DNA of 64,000 bases from Corynebacterium lubricantis DSM 45231 (GTDB taxonomy: Bacteria > Actinomycetota > Actinomycetes > Mycobacteriales > Mycobacteriaceae), in the NCBI RefSeq assembly GCF_000379425.1, contig NZ_KB902186.1, positions 1 to 64,000 on the forward strand, written 5' to 3'. Under the pieces are notes generated by a model. That model was given only the letters and a program-made list of their open reading frames with translations, ran no database searches and was not told the DNA's origin. This document shows, piece by piece, positions 27,474 to 37,100 of the stretch (the stretch's first letter is position 1; each line of letters begins with the position of its first letter). Position numbers and translations under genes: made by a program.

Positions 27474-28421
27474 ATGAGCGGAACGATCCTTGATGTCCCC
27501 GGCATCCGAGTAGGCCATCAGTCTCTTGGCTCAAGCGGGGTGACCGCCATCGTCTCCGACGCGCCGGGTGGGATGGTCGGTGCCGTCGACGTGCGCGGAG
27601 GCGGCCCCGGGACACGCGAGACCGACCTGCTCGCACCCCACAACACGGTCGAGCGTGTGCACGCGGTCATCTTGTCGGGTGGCTCCGCGTTTGGGCTCGC
27701 CGCCGCTGATGGCGCGATGCGCGAGTTGGAGTCGCGCGGTCGCGGCTTCGCGGTGTTCGGGGAGGGCAACCCCGGGCCGCGGGTGCCCATTGTTCCCGCG
27801 GCCGTCATCTTCGATCTGATCCTGGGCGACCCGATTCGGCCATCGGCAGACGACGGAGCCCGCGCGGTCGCGGCAGCATTCGATGCGCCCGACTCCTCGT
27901 CGGGAAGCATTGGCGCCGGGTGCGGGGCGACGGCAGGTGTGCTGCGGGGCGGCTTCGGGCAGGCATCATCGCTTGTCGACGAGTACGTGGTCGCAGCGGC
28001 GGTTGTGGCAAACCCCATGGGCAACGTGATTGATGAGGCGACCGGTGAGTTCTTCGCTGCGGGGGATCACGGCGTCGTCGATAAGCAAGCTTTTCGTGCT
28101 CTTGAGCGACCCATGCCGAAGCTGAACACGACCATCGGCGTCATTGCGACGAACGCCCCTGTGCCGGTGGCGCAGCTGCAGCGTCTGGCCATGACCGGGC
28201 ATGATGGACTGGCTCGGGCGGTGCGACCTGCGCATTCGCCACTTGATGGCGATACCTTGTTCGCTGTTTCCACTGCAGAGGAGACACAGGTGCAAGACTC
28301 GATGCTGTTGGGCAGACTCTGTGAGGCGGCTGCGCAGTGCGTCGAAGAGGCGATCGTTGATGCTGTGAAGAGCGCACAAGTTGGATATAACGTAAAGACG
28401 TGGCAAGAGATTGCACAGTAA
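27474..28421 (+). CDS. P1 family (DmpA-like) aminopeptidase/hydrolase
   Basis: A 315-residue N-terminal-nucleophile-type hydrolase of the P1/DmpA family, which self-cleaves before a Ser/Thr to create the nucleophile. Features are IRVGHQSLGSSGVTAIV at the start, GGGPGTRETDLL, LSGGSAFGLAAADG around residues 65-78, GAGCGATAGVLRGG near 142-155 and LNTTIGVIATNAPV near 219-232, where the processing/nucleophile residue is expected. Corresponds to Rv1333. GGAAGGGAAGG precedes the ATG. In mycobacteria mec, cysO and cysM follow; here the next gene is the rhomboid. Confidence 0.88.
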   Translation: MSGTILDVPGIRVGHQSLGSSGVTAIVSDAPGGMVGAVDVRGGGPGTRETDLLAPHNTVERVHAVILSGGSAFGLAAADGAMRELESRGRGFAVFGEGNPGPRVPIVPAAVIFDLILGDPIRPSADDGARAVAAAFDAPDSSSGSIGAGCGATAGVLRGGFGQASSLVDEYVVAAAVVANPMGNVIDEATGEFFAAGDHGVVDKQAFRALERPMPKLNTTIGVIATNAPVPVAQLQRLAMTGHDGLARAVRPAHSPLDGDTLFAVSTAEETQVQDSMLLGRLCEAAAQCVEEAIVDAVKSAQVGYNVKTWQEIAQ

Positions 28422-28432
28422 GCTAGCCACTA

Positions 28433-29152
28433 ATGACTTACTATCCGCCGAACTCCAGCTATAACTCCCCGTACTCGCAACAGCCGTCGGGGAGGCGCCC
28501 CATGCAGCCTTACGGCAATCAGATGCCGAACCAGGTGCCCAAAAAGCATGCACGCAGCTACGGGGCCAAGACCGGATTAACCTATGCCATCGGCTACCTC
28601 GTGGTGATTTGGGCAGTCTTCTTCGTCGACGAGATCTTTTTCTTCGGCAATTTGAAGGCCTTCGGAATCCACCCGCTGGATCCGGCTGGTCTACCAAATA
28701 TTTTCACTTCGCCACTTCTCCACGCCAACCTGGAGCACTTGATCTCTAACTCGATTCCGGGTGCGATTTTCTGTTTCATCATCGGATTCTCGGGCCACAG
28801 AGTGTTCTGGGAGGTCACGGGAATAGTCACGGTCGTCGGCGGGGCCGGCGTGTGGCTCTTCGGCGGAATTGGCACGAACCACATTGGCGCCTCCGGTTTG
28901 GTGTACGGCTGGTTGTTCTACCTCGTTGTTCGGGGCATCTTTAACCGTTCCTTCCGGCAGATTTTGTTGGGTGTTGTTCTCGGCTTTGCCTATTCGGGCT
29001 TGGTGTGGGGCATGCTCCCCGGTACTCCGGGTGTGAGTTGGCAGGCGCACCTGTTCGGGGCAGTGGGAGGCGTTCTCGCCGGGATGATTATTACCTCCGA
29101 TGATCCGCCGGCGCTGCAGGCGAAGCGACGTGCTCGCCAAGCACGGAGATAG
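28433..29152 (+). CDS. Rhomboid family intramembrane serine protease
   Basis: A 239-residue polytopic membrane protein with a Tyr/Pro/Gln-rich cytoplasmic N-terminus of about 45 residues and six hydrophobic helices. The rhomboid catalytic set is present: HANLEHLISNSIPGA (helix 2 His and Asn), GASGLVYGW with the nucleophile Ser, and SWQAHLFGAVGG with the catalytic His. The C-terminal tail is Arg-rich. It corresponds to Rv1337. It begins 11 bp after the preceding stop with no clear ribosome binding site. Substrates unknown. Confidence 0.88.
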   Translation: MTYYPPNSSYNSPYSQQPSGRRPMQPYGNQMPNQVPKKHARSYGAKTGLTYAIGYLVVIWAVFFVDEIFFFGNLKAFGIHPLDPAGLPNIFTSPLLHANLEHLISNSIPGAIFCFIIGFSGHRVFWEVTGIVTVVGGAGVWLFGGIGTNHIGASGLVYGWLFYLVVRGIFNRSFRQILLGVVLGFAYSGLVWGMLPGTPGVSWQAHLFGAVGGVLAGMIITSDDPPALQAKRRARQARR

Positions 29153-29306
29153 TTCCTGTGTGACGGCAGGGATTGATCTGGCAATTTCATAAAATCGACA
29201 TGAAAGAATTTTCATCTCGACTGGTCAATTCGATGCTTACTTGAGAAAGCGTTTTGTAGTCGGTCCGTTGTGCTATCTTTATTAAATCGTTACGTACAAT
29301 GCCAGT

Positions 29307-29780
29307 ATGAGTACTGAAAGAGTCACATTCCTCAACGAGAAGGAGTCGCGAACGTGGGGGAATTTATGGTCATTACATGTGGCCTTACCCGCGAAGTTAG
29401 ATGCGCGACTCAAGCGAGAAGCCGGAATCGGTCACTTTGATTTCATGGCTCTGCGAGAAATTTCCGTGAGCCAGCAGGGCGCAATTCGCTTAAGCGAGCT
29501 TGCCACTGCGACAGATATGTCGCTTTCGCACCTTTCCAGGGTGATTACGCGGTTGGAGAAGAACGGCCTGGTTCGTCGTATTCCCGATGCACAAGACGGG
29601 CGCTCGACCATCGCGGAGTTAACCTCCGAGGGCAAGAAGGTCGTTGAGACAGCCGAACCAGAACACACCTCGGAGATACGGCGAATCTTTTTCGACAACC
29701 TGGACGAAAGTGAACTTCACGCCGTTGATTCGGCGATGGCCAAAATCGCGAAGGCCTTGCACTCTGATAGAAACGCGTAA
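29307..29780 (+). CDS. MarR-family transcriptional regulator
   Basis: A 157-residue winged-helix regulator. The DNA-binding core is [20 protein letters not shown] (about residues 57-76) followed by [20 protein letters not shown], the MarR wing with the conserved DxR. Helical dimerisation segments flank it. TACAAT (29295-29300) lies 6 nt before the ATG, so the transcript is probably leaderless. The gene sits between the rhomboid and murI genes, a position empty in mycobacteria. Ligand and target unknown; autoregulation is likely for the family. Confidence 0.87.
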   Translation: MSTERVTFLNEKESRTWGNLWSLHVALPAKLDARLKREAGIGHFDFMALREISVSQQGAIRLSELATATDMSLSHLSRVITRLEKNGLVRRIPDAQDGRSTIAELTSEGKKVVETAEPEHTSEIRRIFFDNLDESELHAVDSAMAKIAKALHSDRNA

Positions 29781-29791
29781 GATTCCTAATT

Positions 29792-30643
29792 GTGACTCCG
29801 CCAAACTTCAATGCCCAGCTGAATTCGGCCCCTGCAGATGATGCAGGCAATAATGCCCCGATCGGAGTTTTCGATTCAGGTGTTGGCGGGCTGACGGTCG
29901 CACGCGCGATCATGGAACAACTGCCCGGAGAGTCGATCACTTATATTGGCGATACAGCCAACGGCCCCTACGGGCCTCTCCCCATCGCAGAAGTGCGTCA
30001 ACATGCGATGAAGATCGCTGATGAGCTAGTCGAACGCGGATCCAAAATGCTGGTCATTGCCTGCAACACGGCAACAGCTGCCTTCTTGGCCGATGCGCGT
30101 GAACGCTACGATATACCCGTTGTCGAAGTAATCCGTCCCGCAGTGCGACGCGCCATGGCGACAACACGCAATGGCAAAGTCGGCGTCATCGGAACGGCCG
30201 GCACCATCAAATCCGGCGCTTACCAGGATCTGTTCTCCCTGAACCCGGACGTCGAAGTCACCGCAGCTGCGTGCCCCGCCTTCGTTGATTTCGTTGAGCG
30301 CGGCGTGACAGCCGGACGCCAAATTCTCGGCGTTGCACAGGGCTATCTCGAACCTCTGCAAGCTGCGGGAGTGGACACGCTCGTCCTCGGGTGCACCCAT
30401 TACCCTTTGCTATCGGGTGTAATCCAACTTGCAATCGGTGATCACGTTACGCTTGTGTCATCAGCAGAAGAGACCACCAAGGATGTCATGCGTGTGCTGA
30501 CAGAGAAGGACATGTTCGCTGACCCCGATCATGAGCCCGTGGTGGCCTTCGAATCGACTGGTGATGTTCGCACCTTTAAACAGTTGGCAAGTAGATTTCT
30601 GGGTCCTGCGCTGCAGAATGTGCAGCACATTGAGACGGCATAA
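29792..30643 (+). CDS. murI: Glutamate racemase
   Basis: Makes D-glutamate for peptidoglycan. 283 residues with [18 protein letters not shown] (first catalytic-lobe motif, Asp near residue 28), [22 protein letters not shown] with the first catalytic Cys, [12 protein letters not shown] and LGCTHYPLL with the second catalytic Cys-Thr-His. The start is a GTG 11 bp after the MarR gene, and TAAGAT lies 8 nt upstream, so a leaderless promoter inside the MarR end is possible. Order murI-cpdA-rph-rdgB is as in mycobacteria. Confidence 0.95.
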   Translation: MTPPNFNAQLNSAPADDAGNNAPIGVFDSGVGGLTVARAIMEQLPGESITYIGDTANGPYGPLPIAEVRQHAMKIADELVERGSKMLVIACNTATAAFLADARERYDIPVVEVIRPAVRRAMATTRNGKVGVIGTAGTIKSGAYQDLFSLNPDVEVTAAACPAFVDFVERGVTAGRQILGVAQGYLEPLQAAGVDTLVLGCTHYPLLSGVIQLAIGDHVTLVSSAEETTKDVMRVLTEKDMFADPDHEPVVAFESTGDVRTFKQLASRFLGPALQNVQHIETA

Positions 30644-30693
30644 AATTTGCCGTGTCGCCTGAATTTCTGCGCGATACGTGGGACAGTATTGAT

Positions 30694-31464
30694 ATGAAAT
30701 TGACCATCTTAGGCTGCTCCGGATCCTTGGGGGCTCCGGGCAATCCAGGTTCTTCCTACCTGGTCGAGGTTCATGATTCCCCAGCGATCGTGATGGATCT
30801 AGGGCCGGGATCCGTCGCTGCTCTGCAATCAGTGCGCAACCCATCGGACGCACACCTGGTCTTTTCTCATCTCCATCAAGACCATTGCTCTGATTTCACC
30901 TCCTTGGCCATCTGGCGCCGTTACCACCCAGAATTGGCGGCACAAGGGAGAAACCTACTTTTCGGCCCTTCGTACGCACCAGAGCTATTTGGGCGCATGG
31001 GAGCTGATGGCCCAGGTGATTTCGACGATATCTCTGATACGTTCGCGGCCGCAGCGTGGGTTCCTTACCAAAAAGAACTCCTCGGACATGCGACTGTTAC
31101 TCCTTATCCCGTCGTACACCCTGCCCAGGAATCGCATGCATTGCGCGTAGAAGAGACTTCTCTCGGAAAAGTTCTGACCTATTCAGGTGACTCCGCCTAC
31201 ACACCACTGCTCGTCGATGCTGCTCGCGATGCAGACCTTTTCCTCTGCGAAGCAGCGTGGGGTCCAAGCAGCGAAGGTAAAGCAGCAGGGATGCATATGT
31301 CCGGTGCAGAAGCTGGACAGGTGGCGCGAGAGGCAAACGTGAAGAAGCTGGTGCTGGTCCATATTCAGCCGTGGGCGGATCAGGAAAAGACACTTGCTGC
31401 GGCTGCCGAAGAATTCGACGGTGAGATTGTCGTCGGCTACCCGGGCCAGGAATTTACTCTTTAG
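30694..31464 (+). CDS. cpdA: Metallo-beta-lactamase-fold cAMP phosphodiesterase CpdA
   Basis: A 256-residue MBL-fold hydrolase. The metal motif is VFSHLHQDHCSDF (HxHxDH, about residues 57-69), with further ligands in VVHPAQESHALRV, LTYSGDSAYTP and VLVHIQPW. Orthologues in the same position before rph and rdgB are the class II cAMP phosphodiesterases described in C. glutamicum (cg2761) and Mycobacterium (Rv1339); the function is taken from them. The ATG at 30694 begins MKLTILGCSGSLG, the canonical N-terminus; a GTG at 30652 would add 14 residues. Confidence 0.82.
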   Translation: MKLTILGCSGSLGAPGNPGSSYLVEVHDSPAIVMDLGPGSVAALQSVRNPSDAHLVFSHLHQDHCSDFTSLAIWRRYHPELAAQGRNLLFGPSYAPELFGRMGADGPGDFDDISDTFAAAAWVPYQKELLGHATVTPYPVVHPAQESHALRVEETSLGKVLTYSGDSAYTPLLVDAARDADLFLCEAAWGPSSEGKAAGMHMSGAEAGQVAREANVKKLVLVHIQPWADQEKTLAAAAEEFDGEIVVGYPGQEFTL

Positions 31465-31513
31465 GGCGGGAGGCAGCGGGCTGTAGGGAGCTGCGCCTAG
31501 TAACCTGGGGTGC

Positions 31514-32245
31514 ATGACTGAAACTTTCCAACGCGCCGATGGCCGAGAACTAGATCAACTGCGTGCCGTCAGGATTACGCGCGGATTTACTGATAACCCA
31601 GCAGGCTCCGTGCTGGTTGAATTCGGCAACACCCGTGTGATGTGCACGGCCAGTGTTGAAGAGGGCGTGCCACGGTTCAAGAAGGACTCTGGAGAAGGCT
31701 GGCTCACCGCGGAATACGCAATGCTGCCTTCGGCGACCCACGACCGTATGCCACGTGAATCCATGAAGGGCAAGGTCAAGGGCCGCACGCATGAAATCTC
31801 GCGCCTCGTCGGTCGTGCACTGCGCGCGGCGGTCGATCTCTCCCAGCTCGGCGAGAACACCATTCAACTCGATTGCGACGTGCTCCAGGCCGACGGCGGC
31901 ACTCGCACAGCCTCCATTACCGGCGCCTATGTCGCCCTGGCAGACGCGATTGACGTGCTCAAGCAACGCGGCGTCGTACCAGGAGAGCCGCTGCTACAGC
32001 CGATTGCCGCTGTCTCGGTGGGCATCGTCGACGGCCAGATCTGCCTCGACTTGCCTTACGAGGAAGATTCCCGTGCTGAGGTCGACCTCAACGTCGTAAT
32101 GCAGGAATCCGGCAACTTTGTTGAAATTCAGGGCACTGGAGAAAACGGCCTCTTTGGACGCGAGGAACTCGACGCAATGCTCGACGTTGCACAGAAGGGC
32201 TGCTCCGAACTCGTCGCAGCTCAAAAGGCGGCGCTGGGATGGTAG
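31514..32245 (+). CDS. rph: Ribonuclease PH
   Basis: A phosphate-dependent 3'-5' exoribonuclease that trims tRNA precursors. 243 residues with the family landmarks [64 protein letters not shown] and [18 protein letters not shown], the last carrying the catalytic Asp residues and phosphate-binding Arg. TAACCT 7 nt upstream of the ATG fits a leaderless start, though GGGG could act as a weak ribosome binding site. The stop overlaps the rdgB start by 7 bp. Confidence 0.96.
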   Translation: MTETFQRADGRELDQLRAVRITRGFTDNPAGSVLVEFGNTRVMCTASVEEGVPRFKKDSGEGWLTAEYAMLPSATHDRMPRESMKGKVKGRTHEISRLVGRALRAAVDLSQLGENTIQLDCDVLQADGGTRTASITGAYVALADAIDVLKQRGVVPGEPLLQPIAAVSVGIVDGQICLDLPYEEDSRAEVDLNVVMQESGNFVEIQGTGENGLFGREELDAMLDVAQKGCSELVAAQKAALGW

Positions 32246-32850
32246 ACATCCTCGTCGCCTCCGGGAACGCCAAAAAGCTCCGCGAGCTGGAAACGGTGCT
32301 GCAGGAATCGTCGATAAGCGATGTCGTGCTCCACTCTTTGAAGGACGTTGCCGCCTACCCGGAACCCGCGGAAACAGGGCTGACTTTTGAGGAAAACGCA
32401 CTGATTAAGGCCCGTGCGGGGGCACAAGCCACTGGAATGGCGTGCATTGCCGACGACTCGGGCTTGGCGGTTGCGGCCTTGAACGGAATGCCCGGTGTGC
32501 TCTCGGCGCGGTGGTCGGGTACGCATGGCGACGATCAGGCGAACAATGATCTGCTGCTGGCCCAGATGACGGATATTGCGCTGCGCGATGCGGCGTTCGT
32601 TTCCTGCTGCGCGCTGGTCGTGCCGGGAGGAGAAGAGCACACCGCCGAAGGCCGCTGGGAGGGCACACTGCTCACGCAGCCTCGTGGAGAGAACGGTTTC
32701 GGCTATGACCCACTCTTCGAGCCCGTCGATGCGCCGGGGCGCTCAAGTGCGGAACTGACCCCGGACGAGAAAAACGCCCGCTCCCATCGGGGGCAGGCGT
32801 TGCGTGAGCTCGCGCAGTGGATTGCTGTGCTAGCGCATCAGGCTGGCTGA
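32239..32850 (+). CDS. rdgB: RdgB/HAM1 dITP/XTP pyrophosphatase
   Basis: A housecleaning nucleotide pyrophosphatase that hydrolyses XTP, ITP and dITP. 203 residues: [16 protein letters not shown] at the N-terminus, [36 protein letters not shown] with the catalytic Asp, [13 protein letters not shown] and [10 protein letters not shown] at the C-terminus. It overlaps rph by 7 bp (ATGGTAG) and ends directly before a convergent gene, the stop codons being adjacent. Confidence 0.95.
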   Translation: MVDILVASGNAKKLRELETVLQESSISDVVLHSLKDVAAYPEPAETGLTFEENALIKARAGAQATGMACIADDSGLAVAALNGMPGVLSARWSGTHGDDQANNDLLLAQMTDIALRDAAFVSCCALVVPGGEEHTAEGRWEGTLLTQPRGENGFGYDPLFEPVDAPGRSSAELTPDEKNARSHRGQALRELAQWIAVLAHQAG

Positions 32851-33243
32851 TTAAGCCTCGTTGAGCTGGAACTTCTTGGTGACTTCGTCGCGGCGCCACT
32901 TCTCCACGAAGAAGGAGAGGAACGGGACGACGCCACCGAGAACCGTGACAATCCACTGAGGCATGGTCCAGCGCGCCTTCAGCCCCAGGTTGAGTGAGGC
33001 CAGGAAGAAGAACAGGTAGCACCAGCCGTGGGCGATGGCCACCCAGCCGAACATACTGACGTCCATGTGCAGCAAGTATTGCATGACCATCCGGACAACA
33101 AGCAGCAACAACATGATGCCGGTGATCCACGCAGTGGCGGAGAAGAGGTTCAGCGCAGTTTTTACGCGGCGCTTCCGCTCTGGGTGGATCTTCGGTGTCT
33201 TTTGATCGGCGTTGCCTGCTGGCGGGTTCGTAGGGGTGGTCAT
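32851..33243 (-). CDS. DUF3817 integral membrane protein
   Basis: A 130-residue membrane protein with three helices (LFSATAWITGIMLLLLVVRM, WVAIAHGWCYLFFFLASLNL, TMPQWIVTVLGGVVPFLSFF). The DUF3817 pattern is visible in AIAHGW and the following helix. A short Pro/Lys-rich cytoplasmic N-terminus precedes them. Equivalent to Rv1342c in the conserved block. The adjacent upstream gene ends one base before its start codon, so the two are cotranscribed. Function unknown. Confidence 0.82.
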   Translation of the reverse strand: MTTPTNPPAGNADQKTPKIHPERKRRVKTALNLFSATAWITGIMLLLLVVRMVMQYLLHMDVSMFGWVAIAHGWCYLFFFLASLNLGLKARWTMPQWIVTVLGGVVPFLSFFVEKWRRDEVTKKFQLNEA

Positions 33244-33717
33244 CTAGTCACTTTCTGAATTCTCGGGGCGCTGACGGCGCGGTTGGTTCAATTCGTTGAA
33301 CTCTTCGACGTTGATCTCGGGCCGCTCGGGGAGGAAATCCTCTTCGATTTCTGTGATCTCGGGCTCTTCGTTAGCGTCGCCGAACTCCTTGAGGTCGGCT
33401 TCGTAAAGATAGTCCAAATCATCGGCATCATTTTCGGCATCGATCTTGTCGTTCTCCATCTTGATGCCCATGCGATAGGCGTAGACAAAGAAGAAACCGA
33501 AGAGAGGCCACTGCAAGGCATATCCTAAGTTCTGAAACGTGCCGGAGCCCTCTTGGAAACGAGTCCACTGCCACCACGCCAACAATAAGGTGGTAATCAC
33601 GGCTGCGACCAGCAGCACAACGTGCCAAGCCTTAATCTTGATCCGCGAACGCTTAGGAGCACCCTCGGCGGGCTTCTCTGCGCCTGCTGCCTCGTGGAAA
33701 TCCTTTGTATCGCTCAC
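33244..33717 (-). CDS. Conserved membrane protein (LprD-like position)
   Basis: A 157-residue protein with a basic N-terminus, two hydrophobic helices (WHVVLLVAAVITTLLLAWWQ and ALQWPLFGFFFVYAYRMGI) and a strongly acidic cytoplasmic tail. The segment WQWTRFQEGSGTFQNLGYALQ resembles the family of Rv1343c (LprD), which occupies the same place. I choose the GTG at 33717 because TACACT lies 8 nt upstream (leaderless); a TTG at 33735 would add six residues. Function unknown. Confidence 0.7.
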   Translation of the reverse strand: MSDTKDFHEAAGAEKPAEGAPKRSRIKIKAWHVVLLVAAVITTLLLAWWQWTRFQEGSGTFQNLGYALQWPLFGFFFVYAYRMGIKMENDKIDAENDADDLDYLYEADLKEFGDANEEPEITEIEEDFLPERPEINVEEFNELNQPRRQRPENSESD

Positions 33718-33818
33718 AACGCTTGAGTGTATCAAGTCGAACTAAAGTTGTAACATTCCGAGGCGATATGGGTGCGATTTTGTGTTACGGAACTCATGAG
33801 TAAGATAAAACGAGCTAC

Positions 33819-33903
<85 letters not shown>

Positions 33904-33910
33904 TGTGATT

Positions 33911-33949
33911 ACTCGCAGCACTGTATTACTACGGTGCTGCGAGTTTTTT
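33911..33949 (+). terminator. Terminator of tRNA-Leu
   Basis: An 11-bp perfect stem ACTCGCAGCAC (33911-33921) with GTGCTGCGAGT (33934-33944), 12-nt loop, followed by five further T residues. Confidence 0.85.
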
Positions 33950-34027
33950 GCTTCACGACGACGCCCCCTGCCGAACCTAACGCACCGCAAAATCGCAGTC
34001 GGCTGGCCCCGCTCGAAAAACCCTGCA

Positions 34028-34041
34028 ACACTTTCTAGTGT
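34028..34041. promoter_or_regulatory. Inverted repeat upstream of the fatty acid synthase gene
   Basis: ACACT-TTCT-AGTGT is a perfect 5-bp inverted repeat about 150 bp before the start codon. A TetR regulator of lipid genes (FasR) is encoded just beyond this gene, so the repeat is a candidate operator. I cannot confirm it against the experimentally determined FasR site. Confidence 0.3.
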
Positions 34042-34189
34042 GAAATGACTTGATCGTCTTTAAAGAGTAATATCTCTCTCCACGACTGAAAAGATGAAGA
34101 AATCCTCACGATTTGTGGGTCGCTTCAGCTCACGTCATCAACCGTGAAAATCGTATTTCCAGCAAAACACCGTAGTAGGAGTCTTCCGC

Positions 34190-37100
34190 GTGACAGATGC
34201 AAAAACCAACCCTGGTCAGGTTCGCCTCAACGAAAAGCTTGGCACCGGCCCCGGTAAGGAGCCCTTTGCCATGTCCTTTTCTGGGCAAGGGTTTGATTGG
34301 TTGCCAACTCTGAACACCGCCTTGACTGCAGGCGTTGGATCTGCGCTGAACGCACTCGTCGAGAAGTCCCGCGAGCTGCTTAGCCCGCTGGGCGATGAGC
34401 TCGCGGCATACCGCCCGTTCGGATTCGATCCCGTTGCGTGGGCCGAAAGCGAGACCAACCATGCGTTTGATGCCTCCGACGCCGCCGTCAGCGTCCCAGG
34501 TGTGCTCGTCTCCCAGCTCGCGGTCGTTGAAAGCCTTAAGCGTCAAGGGCTGCTTATCGACGAGCGGAGCACCGCCATCGGTCACTCCCAGGGCATCCTC
34601 GGCGTGGCCGCACTCGAGAATGACCCAGCAGAAATCCTCGCCATCGCGGAATTGATTGGTGTCGCCATCACGCGTGGCGGACGCCTCGAAGGCCTCGTGC
34701 GCAGCGTCGATGCTGCTCCGATGGTCTCCATCGGCAACATCACGCGCGAACAGCTGGACCAGGCGCTCGCCGGCACCGATCTTGCCGTCGCCCTGTGCAA
34801 CGGCCGCACCAACTTTGTTGTCAGCGGTAACCCAGAGCAATTAGATGTAGTGGTCAAGCGCCTCGAAGCTGCATCCGCCAAGGACAAGAAGGCCGTAGAG
34901 AACAAGCGTCGCGGTGGCCTGCCGTTCAACCCGACCTTTGCTCCTTTGAATATTCAGGTGGCTTTCCACCACCCAGCACTAGAACCTGCTGTGGACCAGG
35001 TCGAAGCATGGGCCAAGACTGCAGGGCTGAACACCGAGCTCGCCCGCGAGCTGGCACACAAGGTTATGGTCGCGCCGGTCGATTGGCTGGCAGAAACCCG
35101 CGACCTCGCCGATCAAGGCGTGCAGTGGGTCTTGGAAGTCGGGCCAACCAAGGGAGTCGCAAGCCTGACCAAGGCCAACGTCGCAGGTCTGGGCATCGGA
35201 GTCCTTCCGGTCGCTGACGCAGAGGGCCAGTCGCGCCTCTTTGATTACGGCATGGCTCCTGTTGCGCCTCGCGCGTACTCCGAGTTCGCGCCACAGGTTA
35301 TTCAGCGCGGCGGCAAGAACCGACTGCAGACCCGTTTCACTGAAGTCACTGGTCGCAGCCCGATCCTGCTGGCAGGCATGACACCATCGACGGTGGATCC
35401 CGAGATCGTCGCAGCCGCAGCCAACGCTGGTTTCTGGGCTGAGCTCGCAGGCGGCGGCCAGGTCACCGAAGAGGTCTTGGAAGACAACCTTGCTCGTCTG
35501 ACTGAGCTGCTCGAGCCGGGTGTCAACGCTCAGTTCAACTCGATGTTCCTTAACCCACAGCAGTGGCGTATGCAGATCGAGGGCAAGCGCATGGTTCCGC
35601 GCGCTCGTCGCAACGGCACCCCGATCGACGGCGTTGTTGTTTCTGCGGGCATCCCGCCACACGACGATGCGGTAGCACTCGTCGAGAACTTGCGCGAAAG
35701 CGGCATTCCATGGGTGGCGTTTAAGCCGGGCGCGGTCGCGCAGATCTCGAAGATCCTCAAGATCGCCGACGACTTGGCAGACACCCCCATCCTGATGCAG
35801 CTTGAGGGAGGCAAAGCCGGCGGTCACCACTCTTGGGAGGACCTCGACGAACTGCTCATCTCCGCCTACGACGACATTCGCTCCCGCCAAAACGTCGTGC
35901 TCATTGTCGGCGGCGGCGTGGGCACCCCGCAAGGTGCTGCCGATTACTTGAGTGGCCAGTGGTCCCTCAAGCACGGCCTCCCAGCTATGCCTGTCGACGG
36001 CATCCTCGTGGGCACCGCAGCAATGGCCACCAAGGAATCCACGGCTTCCGAATCCGTCAAGCAGCTGCTCGCCGAGACCTCCAGCATCGAAGGCTGGGTA
36101 GGCAAGGGCGAGGGCCGCGACGGCATGGCGTCGGCAATCTCCCAGCTCGGCGCCGACCTCTACGAAATCGACAACTCCTGGGCTCGCACCGGCCGCCTCA
36201 TCGACGAGGTCAACGGTGATGCCGAGGCAGCCGAGGCGCGTCGCGACGAAATCATCGCAGCGCTTGCCACAACCTGTCGCCCTTACTTCGGGGCAACCGC
36301 GGAAATGAGCTATGAGCAGTGGCTTCGTCGCTACGCGGAGCTCTCCGCACCGAACGGCACCGGCTGGGTGGATATCACCTGGTACACCCGCTTCGCCGAC
36401 ATGCTCGAGCGCGCCGAGGCACGCCTGAACGAGCAGGACCACGGCGAATTCACCCCTGTGGTCGAGCCAACCTTTGAGGCCGATCCGAGCACGCTTATCG
36501 ACGAGCTGGTGGCCGCCTACCCCCAGGCCACCACGCAGAAGCTGCACCCTGCCGACACCGACTGGTTCGTCGCGCTGTGCCGCCGCCCAGGCAAGCCTGT
36601 CGGCTTCGTGCCCGCCATCGACGCTGACCTGCGCCGCAGTTACCGCACGGACTCGCTCTGGCAGGCCCACGACGAGCGCTACGACGCCGATGCCGTGTGC
36701 ATCATCCCGGGCATCGTCGCCGTCGACGGCATCGAGCGGGCAAACGAACCTGTCGCTGAACTGCTCGGACGTTTCGAGCAGGCCGGCGTCGAGGCCATTG
36801 ACACGACACCGCTTCGCGACGAGGCCACCGCCTCCGAGCGCATCCTGCGCGCACCGGGCCTGAACTGGGCAGGTCTCGAGCAGACCAGCCTGATCACCCG
36901 CCTTGGCGACGCCGAATACACCCTGGAAGACATCGACGCGGACACCGCGGCGCTGACCGTCAACGTTGGCCAGACCGATCTGACCATCAAGATCCAGGCA
37001 CCTTCTGACCCAGCGTTTAGCCCGAAGGTCACCCAAGCAGACGCCGAGCAGGCCATGCTGGAGCTGACCCGTGTTGCTGCCGGCGGAGAACTCGCACCTG

